The position numbers and the translations under genes were made by a program. The notes beneath the pieces were generated by a model. The model was not told the DNA's origin. It worked only from the letters and a program-made list of their open reading frames with translations, and did no database searches. From Aliamphritea hakodatensis (lineage in GTDB: Bacteria; Pseudomonadota; Gammaproteobacteria; Pseudomonadales; Balneatricaceae): a DNA stretch of 64,000 nucleotides. The stretch's first letter is position 1, and every line of letters begins with the position of its first letter. The DNA lies in assembly GCF_024347195.1 (NCBI RefSeq), contig NZ_AP025281.1, forward strand, positions 1,302,001-1,366,000, given 5' to 3'. Of the stretch, positions 27,601 to 36,766 are shown in pieces.

Positions 27601-28829
27601 GCGACGATCTGATCATTAGATATCAGAAAGAGTATATTTATCTGGAGAACGGTGTACTGGGCACTGTCAGCCAGTTTGAATTCACAGAAACCGGTGAGGT
27701 TGTCAGCCTTGCAACGCTGATGGCAACGCAACTGATCAACCGAGTAAATACGCAAGGTACAGATGCTGATGATGTATTGACAGGCGGAAAGCTGAATGAT
27801 GTTCTCCGCGGAGGTGCCGGTAATGATACCTTTACCGGTGGCGGGGGACGTGACATTTTTGCCGGTGGAGAAGGGCGTGACACTTACCACTTCAGCATTG
27901 GAGATGCTGTACTTGTAGACGGTAAGCCTGAATATATTGAGGATTTCCCCGGGGAAGATAACAGACTTGTTTTTGGCCCGGGTATCCGTGCTGAAGATCT
28001 GATTCTGCAAACCCAGGGGAGCGATCTGATCGTTCAGTATCAGGAAGAGTATATTTATCTGGAAAACGGTGTACTTGGCAGTATCAGCCAGTTTGAGTTT
28101 ACGGAAACCGGTGGGCTTTACAGCTATGCACAGCTGATGGGAACGCAGCTGATTAACCCGGTTAAGGCTCAGGGGACAGATGCTGCAGATGTGCTGACAG
28201 GCGGAAAGCTGAATGATCTTCTTCAGGGGGGCGCCGGCAACGATACTTTCAGCGGAGGCCGGGGGGCTGATCTGCTGATCGGTGGTGAAGGAGATGATAC
28301 TTACCGTTTTAATATTGGGGATGCGGTAGCTGAAAATGGTGCGGCAGACAATATTCATGATTTAACCGGGGAAAACAACAAGATCGTATTTGGCCCGGGA
28401 ATCCGGGTTGATGACCTGAGTTTAGAAACAGACAGTAATACTCTTTTTATTAAATATTTTGGGGAAGGTATTGCACTGACTTACGGTGTGCTTGGCAGCA
28501 TCAGCCAGTTTGAATTCACAGAAACCGGTGACGTGTACAGCCTTGCAGCACTGCTGAAGGATAAACTGATTACGCCGGTCGACGCTGAGGGGACTGATGG
28601 CGATGATGTGCTGTTGGGCGGAAGGTATGACGACACGCTGTCTGGCGGAGAAGGGAATGACCGGATTGATACCGGTAAAGGTAATGACACGGTGTGGGCC
28701 GGTGCCGGTGACGACCTGATTATTGCCGGAGAGGGCAATAATCTGCTGTATGGCGGCGGGGGTAATGATACCTACCGTGTTACCCTTGGCGAAAATTCTC
28801 ATACGCGGATCGTTGATCACGAAGGGTAA
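24495..28829 (+). CDS. Giant RTX repeat protein, N-terminal part (ends at in-frame TAA)
   Basis: A 1444-residue calcium-binding RTX protein. Residues 1-100 form a helical N-terminus without a signal peptide; 101-154 are strongly hydrophobic (GGVVAGVSATVISAAAIGLV), like pore-forming RTX toxins. Nonapeptide repeats GGxGxDxUx occur at about 433-469, 655-680, 770-800 and densely at 856-995 (GGAGDDSLVGGEGND). Three tandem 139-residue units follow (976-1392), each with an RTX knot and an FGPGIR...VLGxxSQFEFTETG block. The frame ends at TAA 28827-28829, but the same frame stays open for 1563 further codons, so this is probably the front of a protein of about 3008 residues. No secretion genes or acyltransferase are nearby. 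A toxin or adhesin role is inferred. Confidence 0.85.
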   Translation: MFTQVFKAGKQSRELLSESVDQAGFVASANAADEAYVEGDTRKLAANLLVAVSSLAQLANVIPIVPGVGITSGSLYLAEDDLTSLQRIASGEESPDSDKIASLIGNIGGVVAGVSATVISAAAIGLVTVTSPVWATVGLVAGGVAVATFAYQAITDTQVPEDIQKIYDSYRQLVGVIPASASQSAFELFVTDLFSDYELDNGGQITGGLALLVDFFTQIDPEFDHESVHSLIQRADNLGAETGIESLVNQLETVAYGESRGGINDEIALFERVVELGKSLGYYGGDGAPATYQVVDYSQKTASEMLALVRSDNTSESAAARYALLHLQGFALVGAPLYAEYSFNEASLGLSGAEDQYWEDRISLLHSLLSRNTENTAYPTSISHKNIFFYNGETGQEVFAGQIPLPNTAVALNEFEHTRILFGKHDAKNTLHGGEADDRLYGGRENDYLVGGAGADLLYGGDGSDILFNSDEMNTADNAADVLTGGNGHDFYYLGAGDTATDSEGDDAYRVTTGSVNQKRIIIDDYDGKGELFINGVSITHAAWVGDNLWASESFSLTREGTSLIISDAQGNDVEVQMFEEGDLGISLGGDITGTAPPPEPQTSNTLHGDFSINVFDDKKQNLRDEWGNYPRDLSRPLPDLKDVLRDTDANDAIFTGGGNDRVYMKQSGDDIVFLGAGDDSVTVGYFPDSFFADSVREEGTVHAKGEGGRDVLRANGTQVVFEGGADGDLILGSEKNDYVYGAQKTGFSDFLAQGRKAGNNLQGDLIDSGDGEDTVFGSHSKDLLSGGLGDDTVLGGGGGDLIFGDATLEPEKYDASLDNKYWPDWDFNVGPDDKNNRFTFKELSYVYGTEYTQGGGNDLIYAGSGDDFVFGNSGNDAMYLEEGNDLASGDGGDDLLDGGAGDDSLVGGEGNDAVYGREGDDTLYGDYLDLPSGNDYLNGGSGDDILNGGDGADTLEGGAGDDHLYGGAGNDTFTGGEGLDAFYGGEGDDIYHFNSGDALVQNGVANTILELTGENNKIVFGPGIRFEEFSLQTLGDDLIIRYQKEYIYLENGVLGTVSQFEFTETGEVVSLATLMATQLINRVNTQGTDADDVLTGGKLNDVLRGGAGNDTFTGGGGRDIFAGGEGRDTYHFSIGDAVLVDGKPEYIEDFPGEDNRLVFGPGIRAEDLILQTQGSDLIVQYQEEYIYLENGVLGSISQFEFTETGGLYSYAQLMGTQLINPVKAQGTDAADVLTGGKLNDLLQGGAGNDTFSGGRGADLLIGGEGDDTYRFNIGDAVAENGAADNIHDLTGENNKIVFGPGIRVDDLSLETDSNTLFIKYFGEGIALTYGVLGSISQFEFTETGDVYSLAALLKDKLITPVDAEGTDGDDVLLGGRYDDTLSGGEGNDRIDTGKGNDTVWAGAGDDLIIAGEGNNLLYGGGGNDTYRVTLGENSHTRIVDHEG
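27420..28670 (+). repeat. Three tandem 417-bp (139-residue) units in the RTX gene
   Basis: The codons for FGPGIR recur at 27555, 27972 and 28389, exactly 417 bases apart. Each unit encodes an RTX motif cluster plus a haemolysin-type calcium-binding related domain. Units one and two share long stretches (EEYIYLENGVLG, TGGKLND); unit three has diverged more. Confidence 0.85.
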
Positions 28830-31800
28830 AATAGCCTGGAAGTTAAATCGGCTTTTACAGGCGAAGCCGGGTTTAACTTAGCCGGGGATGATCTTGAAAT
28901 CGTACTGGGTGATGCAACGCTTATTATTGAAAACTGGAAGGCTGCAACGTTTAAAAGCATAACACTGCCTGATGGCAGTGTTATGAGCCAGACCGAGGTA
29001 ACCGCTGCGCTTAACTTTGCACCCGTGGCGCAGAATATAGCGTCATTGTCTGTCGATGAGGATTCAGTATTTACGCTGCCCGTCGCAGATTATTTCACAG
29101 ATGAAGATCCCGGATCACTGACCTTTCAGGTAATGCTTGCAGACGGTTCGCCCCTGCCGGCCTGGCTGACCTTTGATGGAGCTACCCAGGTGTTATCGGG
29201 CATACCTGAAAACCATGATGTGGGTGATGTATCCCTTAAGGTTATTGCTACAGATAATGGCGGCCTAACGGCTGAAAACCAGTTTAATATACAGATCAAA
29301 AACACTAATGATGCCCCCGTGGCCGTAGATGACGTGCTGGTACCGGCGGAGTCTGCGTCACGTAAAAATTATACAGTGCAGCTGAAAAGTGATCCCGGAA
29401 AACCAAGGTTCGGAGATTTCTGGATAGAAAAGCAGGGGGATGACACCCTTGTTTTCTGGCAGGGAGAGACAAACGGTTCAAGCATTGAATGGCATTATCA
29501 AAAACTGGCGACAGATGTTTCTGTTGCTTCCGAGGTGAAAACCTTTGATTTACCTCATGACAGTTATTTAATCCGTATTTATCAGGAGAACGGCAAAGTA
29601 AAAATCCTTACCAGGCAGAAAGGTGCTGAGAGTGAACCCTATGAAGGCCGTTATAGTTTTTATGAACGGACAGTTAATGATGATTTAACTGTGTCTGATA
29701 GAAGTTATGTTGCTTACCAGGACAGGAGTATTTATTTCCCCAATGCAGATACTGCGGAAGTGGTCTGGTCTGAGGGAGATCGAAAAGGGGTATTGTGGGA
29801 ATTTTCCCCTGACCGGAATACTTATGGTTATACCGTTAGTGATACTCAGACTTTAACTCAGAAATCGATATATGCCGGAGGGGGTTATGGTTATATCGAC
29901 GACTCGGTCATCAGGGTCTCTGATAACGAGGTTGCCCTGCTTATGGGCACTAATCAGTCATTATCGGTGCAGTTGATTAATCAGAATCTTGGTCCGGATT
30001 CTTCTGATTCACTCAGCGATTACCGCTATGAGATTGACTATCCGGAATTAGGCCTGGGGTACAATGAGGGGTATGTATTCAGGCTGTCAGATGACAGACT
30101 GATGATTATCATCGATTTTGGTGAAGGCCTCTTTAATGAGGGGCGGGAATTTCTTTCCCAGCTGTATTCTTACGGAAGTAAAACCCAGTTTACAAATCGT
30201 CAGTGGTCCGGATCTCAGTTGTATTATACCGTCGTTAATACTGCGGACGGCATTTATTCAGATCTGAAACGGATGTCAGAATTTTCTGATACACAGAATA
30301 TTATTGATGTGGACTATGTAGATAACCCGGGCTCTGGTAATGCTGTGTTTATTACCTTCAGTGAACAGAATGACCAGGGTTTATATGAAATAAAAGGGCG
30401 TTTTATTTCTGCTATCGGTGAGCAAATAGGTGACGATTTACTGTTATCGGCGCAGCCCGTGAACAGTTATGGGGTGTTTATTGATGATTATTATGATGCG
30501 ATGCATCCTTGGAGCGGTGATCCGTATCCTGATGCCGGTGAGTATGCTTACAATACTATTGTGAGAGGTGATGAGGTGCTCTCGGTATGGAGTTCTCCCG
30601 GGGTGTTGCATGTGTCTTCAGTGTCTTATGCGGCAAAGTCTTCCGACCGTTTTGAATACAACCCGCTGGTGAATGACTATGACCCAGACTCAGTGAATGT
30701 GCCGGATACCCTTGAATTAGTTTCGGCGCGGATATTAGAGGGTTATGGTCAGGTCAGCGTTGCAAACGGTAAGGTGCATTATGATGCCAGCGGGGCCTAT
30801 GATTATCTGCCGGATTCTGAATCGGAACAGGTGTTAATTGAATATACGGTTCGGGACAGTTCTGGCGCTGAATCGGTTGCCACCATTACAGCAGATATGA
30901 ATGGCCAGTTAGATAAAGCTTCGTTTGATAATTATGTTGTTTTTAACCCGTCGAATAAAACAGATAGGGTGTTATCACTGTCTGACAGGAATGATTACAT
31001 CAGTATCGACCCTTCCACATTTACGGATACAAGCCAACGGCAAAGCTATACGGTGAATACCGGTGGCGGTAATAATCATATTGCTTTCAGATCGCCCCGC
31101 CGTTATATCACGCTTCGCCGCAGAATTTACCGTGATTTCAGGGTATACAGCGGAAAAGGTTCTGATTCATATTCATTCAGCGATATCTTAAAAAATAAAT
31201 ATTATATTTCTGATTTGGGAGGCTATAACAGGCTGATTTTTAATACTCCGTACCGGTTTGGCATTCGCCCTGCGTTAAATCCGTCGCTTAGTTACGGGTC
31301 ATTAAAAATTACCTTTGCGGGTATGGAAGGCGAAATCCATCTGGTCAATTTTGACCGGGATGATGTGCTCGGTGGCCACCGCGATATTCACTATTTCGAA
31401 TTCAATGGCGTGGGCTATACCTATGAAGAGCTGGTGGCTTTAGGATTTGACCTGAAAGGGGATGCCGGTGATAACACCATAAAAGGCACTTCCGTGGTTG
31501 ACCGGATTACCGGTGGGGCAGGTAACGATCACCTAGCCGGTGGTCAGGGCAACGATACTTATTACTTTGCTTCAGGAGACGGTGCCGATACCCTTTCGGA
31601 CAGTGAAGGCGTAAACACCATTGAAATTACCTCTGAAATTGCTACTGATGCGTTGTTATTTGAAACTGAAGGAGATGATTTAATCATTAAGCTTTCGGCA
31701 ACGGATTCTATTCGTGTGACGGACTGGATGACTTTGCGGGCAGATGCTGTTGCCCGGATCGTGACGAATAACGGCGAAATAACCGCACAGGATATTCAGG

Positions 31801-33521
31801 CACAGCTTAACGCTGTGACACAGTTGCCAACAGGCCCTGGCAGAGTGACCGACAGTGACAGCGCCGATAACGCCGTGGATGAAAACAGCCCGGTGGGCAC
31901 TAAGGTAGGTGTGACTGCCCGTGCAATAAATGCGGATACTTACAGTCTTGTGGATGATGCCGGCGGCCGGTTTGCCATCGCCCCCCGGACCGGTGAAGTC
32001 ACGGTGGCAGGCAGCCTGAACCATGAAGCAGCCGACAGCCATACCATCCGGGTACGGGCCAGCGGTGCCGGTGGCAGCGCGGAAGAGGATTTCACCATTG
32101 CAGTGCGGGATGTGAATGAACCGCCGGTGATTATCTTTGATGTAGCGCCGGGTCCGCTAACCGACAGTGACAGCGCCGATAACGCTGTGGATGAAAACAG
32201 CCCGGTGGGCACTAAAACAGGTGTGACTGCCCGTGCAATAAATGCAGATACTTACAGTCTGGTGGATGATGCCGGTGGTCGGTTTGCCATTGATGCCCGG
32301 ACCGGTGAAGTCACGGTGGCAGGCAGCCTGAACCATGAAGCAGCCGACAGCCATACCATCCGGGTACGGGCCAGCGGTGCCGGTGGCAGCGCGGAAGAGG
32401 ATTTCACCATTGCAGTGCGGGATGTGAATGAACCGCCGGTGATTATCTTTGATGTAGCGTCGGGCCCGCTAACCGACAGTGACAGCGCCGATAACGCTGT
32501 GGATGAAAATAGCCCGGTGGGCACTAAGGTGGGTGTGACTGCCCGTGCATTAAATGCGGATACTTACAGTCTGGTGGATGATGCCGGTGGCCGGTTTGCC
32601 ATCGACCCCCGGACCGGTGAAATCACGGTGGCAGGTTGCCTGAATTATGAAGCGGCCGACAGCCATACCATCCGGGTGCGGGCCAGCAGTCCCGGTGGCA
32701 GCGCGGAAGAGAATTTCACCATCGCCGTGCAGGATGTGAATGAACCGCCGGTGATTATCTTTGACCTTGCACCGGGCCCGCTAACCGACAGTGACAGCGC
32801 CGATAACGCCGTGGATGAAAACAGCCCGGTGGGCACTAAGACAGGTGTGACTGCCCGTGCAATAAATGCGGATACTTACAGTCTGGTGGATGATGCCGGT
32901 GGCCGGTTTAGCATCGATGCCCGGACTGGCGAAGTCACGGTGGCAGGCAACCTGAATTATGAAGCGGCTGACAGCCATACCATCCGGGTGCGGGCCAGCA
33001 GTCCCGGTGGCAGCGCGGAAGAGGATTTCACCATCGCCGTGCGGGATGTGAATGAACCACCGCAGATTATCTTTTTTGATGAGGGTGGTAACCGCGGTGC
33101 GAATGATGCTGACAAAGGATTGGAAATGAGCACAGATACCGGCAGTGACGAAGGTTATTATTTCGCCAGAGGCGATGGGCAGGATGTAATTGCTCAGGCT
33201 GATGCCGCAGGCCACGATACGCTGATTTTTGACCGTGATATAACGGCAGATGAACTGTGGTTTAGCCGCCACGGTGAAGACTTGCGAATCAGTGTTGTCG
33301 GTACTGATGATCAGGTAACGGTGGATGACTGGTATACCGGCTCTGATGCTCAGCTGGATCAGATCGAAACCGATGCTGCAGTGTTACGTCACAGCCAGGT
33401 AAATCAACTGGTGAATGCAATGGCTGCTTTCGCTGCGCCGGAAGGAGACGGGGGTGTGATTCCCCAGCCCGTAAGAGATACTTTACAGCCGGTGTTGGCT
33501 GCCAGTTGGAAAAGTCACTGA
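28830..33521 (+). pseudogene. C-terminal part of the giant RTX/cadherin-like protein
   Basis: This 1563-codon region continues the frame of the gene at 24495 after one TAA. The first ATG is at 28983 (MSQTEVTAALNF), which has no convincing ribosome site, and the 51 codons before it (NSLEVKSAFTGEAGFNLAGD) continue the RTX-associated fold. So translation alone is unlikely. In full-length numbering: a cadherin/dystroglycan-like or Ig-like domain (1508-1612), about 700 residues of beta-rich sequence with possible propeller blades (1613-2330), a short RTX block (2330-2430), four 104-residue cadherin-like repeats (2452-2867), and a C-terminus with RTX-related and terminal LVNAMAAFAAPEG...LAASW sequence typical of type I-secreted proteins. 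Confidence 0.8.
31848..33095 (+). repeat. Four tandem 312-bp cadherin-like repeats
   Basis: Units begin with ACCGACAGTGACAGCGCCGA at 31848, 32160, 32472 and 32784 (the fourth fading near 33080). Each encodes 104 residues with AVDENSPVGT, RFAIDxRTGEVTVAG and the calcium-site motif DVNEPP, as in cadherin domains. The DNA is nearly identical between copies 1 and 2, which points to recent expansion. Confidence 0.92.
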
Positions 33522-33602
33522 CAGAGTTCCCCGTTTTAAGTGTTCAGTGCGTTAAAGCGGGGGCTTGCAGAGAAAGGAATCGATGCAGCAGGTAAGGCTT
33601 AC

Positions 33603-34799
33603 ATGGCTAATATACTGATTGTCTGGGAGTTTGGTGACGGGCTTGGTCATATCAGGCATCTTGCGCCGTTTATTCATGTACTCATTGAGCAGCATAACGT
33701 AACACTGGTGACCAAAGACATGGGGTAGTTGCCGATGTTCGGTTTTTCCGGGAAGTTAAGGGTGCTTCAGTGCCCTTATATACTGGATCAGAATAGCAGG
33801 CCTGAAGTTACTGCTTGTTTGGGGAGTATTTTGCTGGGCAGAGGTTATGCTGCGCCACAGACATTACAAGCCCTTTTACAGTCATGGCACAGCATGTTTG
33901 ATTTAGTTAAACCTGATCTTGTTATGTTTGATTATGCCCCGACACCACTGATTGCATCAAAAGGTTATTCATTTAAAAAAGTGCTGGTTGGTTCGGGGTT
34001 TGCTGAACTGAAACCTGATTTGCCTTGCAGAGTTTTACTGCCCTGGTCTGTTCATGCAAAGCGTGATGCTGCTCAGCATGAAAGCCATGTGGTAGATGTG
34101 ATTAACAGTATTTTGTTACCGGATACCAAACCGGTTAAATATATCAGTGATCTTTTTAATGCCGATCTGACGTTGCTGACGACACTTCCGGAGCTGGATC
34201 ATTATCAGAGAGATCCGGATAAAACGTTATACATAAAGCCTGACCCCCACAACCAAAACTTTCAGCGCGTGGCCTGGAAAGATAAGGGTAAACCTAAGGT
34301 ATTTGTGTATTTAAAAGCACAGGTTCAGGCGACCAAATCAGTTATTTACGCTTTGCAGAATTTGAATTACGACGTTATATGTTGTTGTCCGGATATGACA
34401 GATAAGGTCAGGAACAGGATAAGTACAGAAAACCTGAGAGTCTTTAGCCAGCCTGTTTATGCAGGGGAGTTGATTGAAACTGCAGATTTGGTCATTAATC
34501 ATGCGAGTAAAGAGCTTGTTTATGAAACGTTGCTGGCCGGTGCCCCGCAACTGGTATGTCCGTCTCAGCTTGAGCAGACAGAAACTTCACGGATGATTGA
34601 GCAATTGGGAGTAGGAGTAACGTTGCCAAGAGCTGCTTCGGTTGAGCAAACCATGTACCTGATCATGTCTGTGATCGGGAATGCGTCATTCAGACAAGCC
34701 AGTCAGTTAATCGCTGGCCGTTATAAAAACAGTACCCGGTTGTTCTCATATAGTCAGGTGATCCGTTCTGTAGAGAGGTTGGTTCATCAGGCTGGTTGA
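33603..34799 (+). pseudogene. GT-B glycosyltransferase (UGT-like) with one in-frame TAG
   Basis: The reading frame from ATG 33603 encodes 398 residues interrupted only by TAG at 33726-33728 (after VTLVTKDMG). The N-terminus MANILIVWEFGDGLGHIRHL is the glycine-rich acceptor-site start of GT-B enzymes such as UDP-glycosyltransferases. The C-terminal NHASKELVYETLLAGAPQLV and the CPSQLEQTETS stretch match the nucleotide-sugar-binding motif. The 356-codon part after the stop has an ATG at 33729 but lacks the first motif. It lies 81 bases after the RTX gene, so it might glycosylate that protein or a surface polymer. It is probably inactive in this sequence. Confidence 0.75.
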
Positions 34800-34808
34800 C
34801 AGAGCTGA

Positions 34809-34892
34809 AATCATCCCCCTGGCATCTGCCGGCTGTTAATCAGCCGGTTCGCTGAAGAATCCCCGGCGTCTGTAAAGACCCCGGGGATTTTT
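34809..34892 (+). repeat. groEL terminator region, copy 2 of the island-flanking direct repeat
   Basis: An 84-bp segment matching 21198-21280 except for one extra T after the C run and A for G in the loop of the second hairpin. Both hairpins and the T run are kept, so it can still act as a terminator for the glycosyltransferase gene. It marks the right edge of the accessory island; vertical-type genes resume after it. Confidence 0.9.
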
Positions 34893-34997
34893 ATTGCCTG
34901 TCAGAAACTATGGCTGCGAGTTTAGTGGGCTGATTTTTATTTATCAGTAGGTATATTAAACCGGGTTGCAAATGAGAGGTATTCGCAAATATAATAT

Positions 34998-35014
34998 ATG
35001 TTATATCATAACAT
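34998..35014 (+). promoter_or_regulatory. Zur-like operator before rpmE2
   Basis: ATGTTATATCATAACAT is a 17-bp palindrome (7-3-7) that closely matches the gammaproteobacterial Zur box (ATGTTATA-N-TATAACAT). It lies 15 bases before the ribosomal-protein start, where a repressor would block initiation. Zn-loaded Zur normally represses zinc-free L31/L36 paralogues. Confidence 0.82.
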
Positions 35015-35028
35015 TATTGGAGAGTGTG

Positions 35029-35286
35029 ATGAAAAAGGGTATTCACCCCGAGTACGACTATGTCATTTTTCGCGATACCAGCTGCAGCCGTGACTTCCGT
35101 ATCCGTTCGACGTGCAAGAGTAATCAGACGGTGGTGTGGGAAGACGGTAAAACCTATCCGCTGATTAATCTGGATGTTTCCAGCGCTTCACATCCGGTGT
35201 ATACCGGGGAAAAACGTAAAGTGCAGTCTGAGGGCCGTATTGCTCAGTTCAATAAGCGTTTTGGTAAGCGTGCCGGTAAGGCCTGA
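35029..35286 (+). CDS. rpmE2: Ribosomal protein L31 type B (zinc-independent)
   Basis: An 85-residue L31 paralogue starting MKKGIHPEYDYVIFRDTSC. It lacks the CxxC zinc ribbon of the standard L31, and has the type-B core TYPLINLDVSSASHPVYTG and the basic C-terminus FNKRFGKRAGKA. It replaces zinc-binding L31 in the 50S subunit when zinc is scarce, freeing zinc. The ATG at 35029 has a TTGGAGAG ribosome site; the longer upstream frame would run through the Zur box. Confidence 0.94.
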   Translation: MKKGIHPEYDYVIFRDTSCSRDFRIRSTCKSNQTVVWEDGKTYPLINLDVSSASHPVYTGEKRKVQSEGRIAQFNKRFGKRAGKA

Positions 35287-35297
35287 AAGGAGGATAT

Positions 35298-35438
35298 ATG
35301 CAGGTTCTGAATTCGCTGAAGTCAGCAAAAAAGCGTCATCCGGATTGTCAGGTGGTTAAACGCCGGGGGCGTTTGTACGTGATCTGTAAATCAAATCCAC
35401 GCTTTAAAGCCCGGCAGGGGGCAGCCAAACAAGGCTGA
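35298..35438 (+). CDS. rpmJ2: Ribosomal protein L36 type B (zinc-independent)
   Basis: A 46-residue protein: MQVLNSLKSAKKRHPDCQVV, then KRRGRLYVICKSNPRFKARQG. This is the type-B L36 (YkgO-like) that lacks the full zinc-binding CxxC/CxH set. It starts 11 bases after rpmE2 with a strong AAAGGAGG site, forming a two-gene zinc-sparing operon as seen in E. coli ykgM-ykgO. Confidence 0.93.
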   Translation: MQVLNSLKSAKKRHPDCQVVKRRGRLYVICKSNPRFKARQGAAKQG

Positions 35439-35526
35439 TCAGCAGGGTTTTACTGTGATTATGCTTTGCCGGCAGGCAGAGCATTCTTATATCAGACAGA
35501 CCGGGTCTCAATTGTTAACGGCAACT

Positions 35527-36615
35527 TTATTGCTGCTGTTCGCGGACCACTTTCATAAATATTTCCACCCACTGTTTGTCAAAATCAACGCCGGCTTTGT
35601 TGCTGATTTCGAGCAAAGCCCGCATCAGTGGGCGTTTGTGCAGGGAGGTGCTGGTGTGGCCGTGGGTGATGGCTTCAAAGGTATGGACAATGGCGATAAT
35701 TTTGGCGCCGGTACAGATCTGGTTACCGCTCAGACCTTTGGGGTAGCCGCTGCCACTTAACAGCTCCTGATGTTGCATCAGCATGGTGCCGGCGTTCTGA
35801 GAATCAAACATTGAGCGCATCAGGTGTGCCGACACCTGAACATGCTGGCGCATCAGTTTTGTCTGATGGTCATCCAGTGAGCTTTGCTTGGTCAGTAAAG
35901 ACGTTGGCAGAAATGCCATGGCAATGTCGTGGGTGAAAAGCGAGGCCGCCAGCGCATTGGCATCTACCGGGCTGCCGCCGGCTTCATTGACGGCCAGGGC
36001 AAGTTTAACCACCCGGTCGGTGCGGCCCTGCCAGTAGCCCACACGCTGTTCGCAGGCTTGTGCCATATTGTAGAGAAAACTGAGATCAGCACTGGGTTCA
36101 GTAAAGGTATCCAGCCAGTGTTTTTCTTCAAGGGGAACCTGACGGGTGTTCGGGTCTACCAGTGCGATAATGTTCACCAGCAAGGGAGCGACCATTTCAG
36201 GTGGCGCCATGGAAAGCCTTTGCAGGCCAGCTTTGACGGCCTCATAGAGGGCATCGTCGTATTCGACTTGCTGAGCGCTGTGGTACTGTTCCATGAAATC
36301 ACGGGCTTTATCCATCAGCAGTAATACCAGATCACCGGCACGGTCAGAGAACGGAATCTGTCCTTCCCGGACCAGATCCAGAACATTTTCCAGTTCCTGA
36401 AGAATGATGACCATTGGCGCAAAGCTGAGCATGCTCGAGTTCGCTTTTACGGTATGCACTGTGCGGAAGAGGTCATCGAGCAGTGCAGCGTCTTCCGGAG
36501 AGTGTTCCAGATCAACGATGCTGGATTCACATAGCCGGTACTGCTCGAGAAATTCGTCATAGGCCTCAGCGAAGAGTTCATTATCCAGAGAGCCTCCGAG
36601 GGAGAACGTGGCCAT
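35527..36615 (-). CDS. Hpt-domain protein with a degenerate HD-GYP domain
   Basis: A 362-residue protein. The N-terminal histidine phosphotransfer domain (about 1-110) carries the putative phospho-histidine in FRTVHTVKANSSML near residue 54. The C-terminal half (about 165-355) follows the HD-GYP layout: FTHDIAMAF, RQHVQVSAHLM, MQHQELLSGSGYPKGLSGNQ and GAKIIAIVHTFEAIT. HD is present but the usual HDIGK is HDIAM, and other metal ligands are uncertain, so cyclic-di-GMP phosphodiesterase activity is doubtful. It may link phosphorelay input to cyclic-di-GMP signalling. No kinase neighbour is seen. Confidence 0.8.
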   Translation of the reverse strand: MATFSLGGSLDNELFAEAYDEFLEQYRLCESSIVDLEHSPEDAALLDDLFRTVHTVKANSSMLSFAPMVIILQELENVLDLVREGQIPFSDRAGDLVLLLMDKARDFMEQYHSAQQVEYDDALYEAVKAGLQRLSMAPPEMVAPLLVNIIALVDPNTRQVPLEEKHWLDTFTEPSADLSFLYNMAQACEQRVGYWQGRTDRVVKLALAVNEAGGSPVDANALAASLFTHDIAMAFLPTSLLTKQSSLDDHQTKLMRQHVQVSAHLMRSMFDSQNAGTMLMQHQELLSGSGYPKGLSGNQICTGAKIIAIVHTFEAITHGHTSTSLHKRPLMRALLEISNKAGVDFDKQWVEIFMKVVREQQQ

Positions 36616-36766
36616 CGTGTGATCCTTTTCCAGCGACAGATAAATCTAAGAAATATCCACAAAGTATGCAGTGTTTTGAAACTATACATGATGCATAACG
36701 TATGGGAACCGTTTTATCTGTCACAATGATGACTTTCGCGTGGTGCATTAAGTTTATGATTATAAA

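Noticed and set aside
31848..33095. A CRISPR array.
   Set aside because: The repeats are 312 bp, in frame and coding for cadherin-like domains; there are no short repeats with unique spacers anywhere in the window.
28983..33521. An independent gene starting at ATG 28983.
   Set aside because: There is no ribosome site or promoter, no signal peptide, and the preceding 51 codons continue the same protein fold in the same frame; it is the back half of the broken gene.
21421..34799. A suppressed or reassigned stop codon in the island, because TAA/TAG occur in the maturase remnant, the RTX gene and the glycosyltransferase.
   Set aside because: In the maturase remnant the family residues at the stops would be Glu, Trp and Leu, so no single suppressor would restore them, and genes outside the island use TAA and TAG as normal stops. 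Ordinary nonsense decay is simpler.
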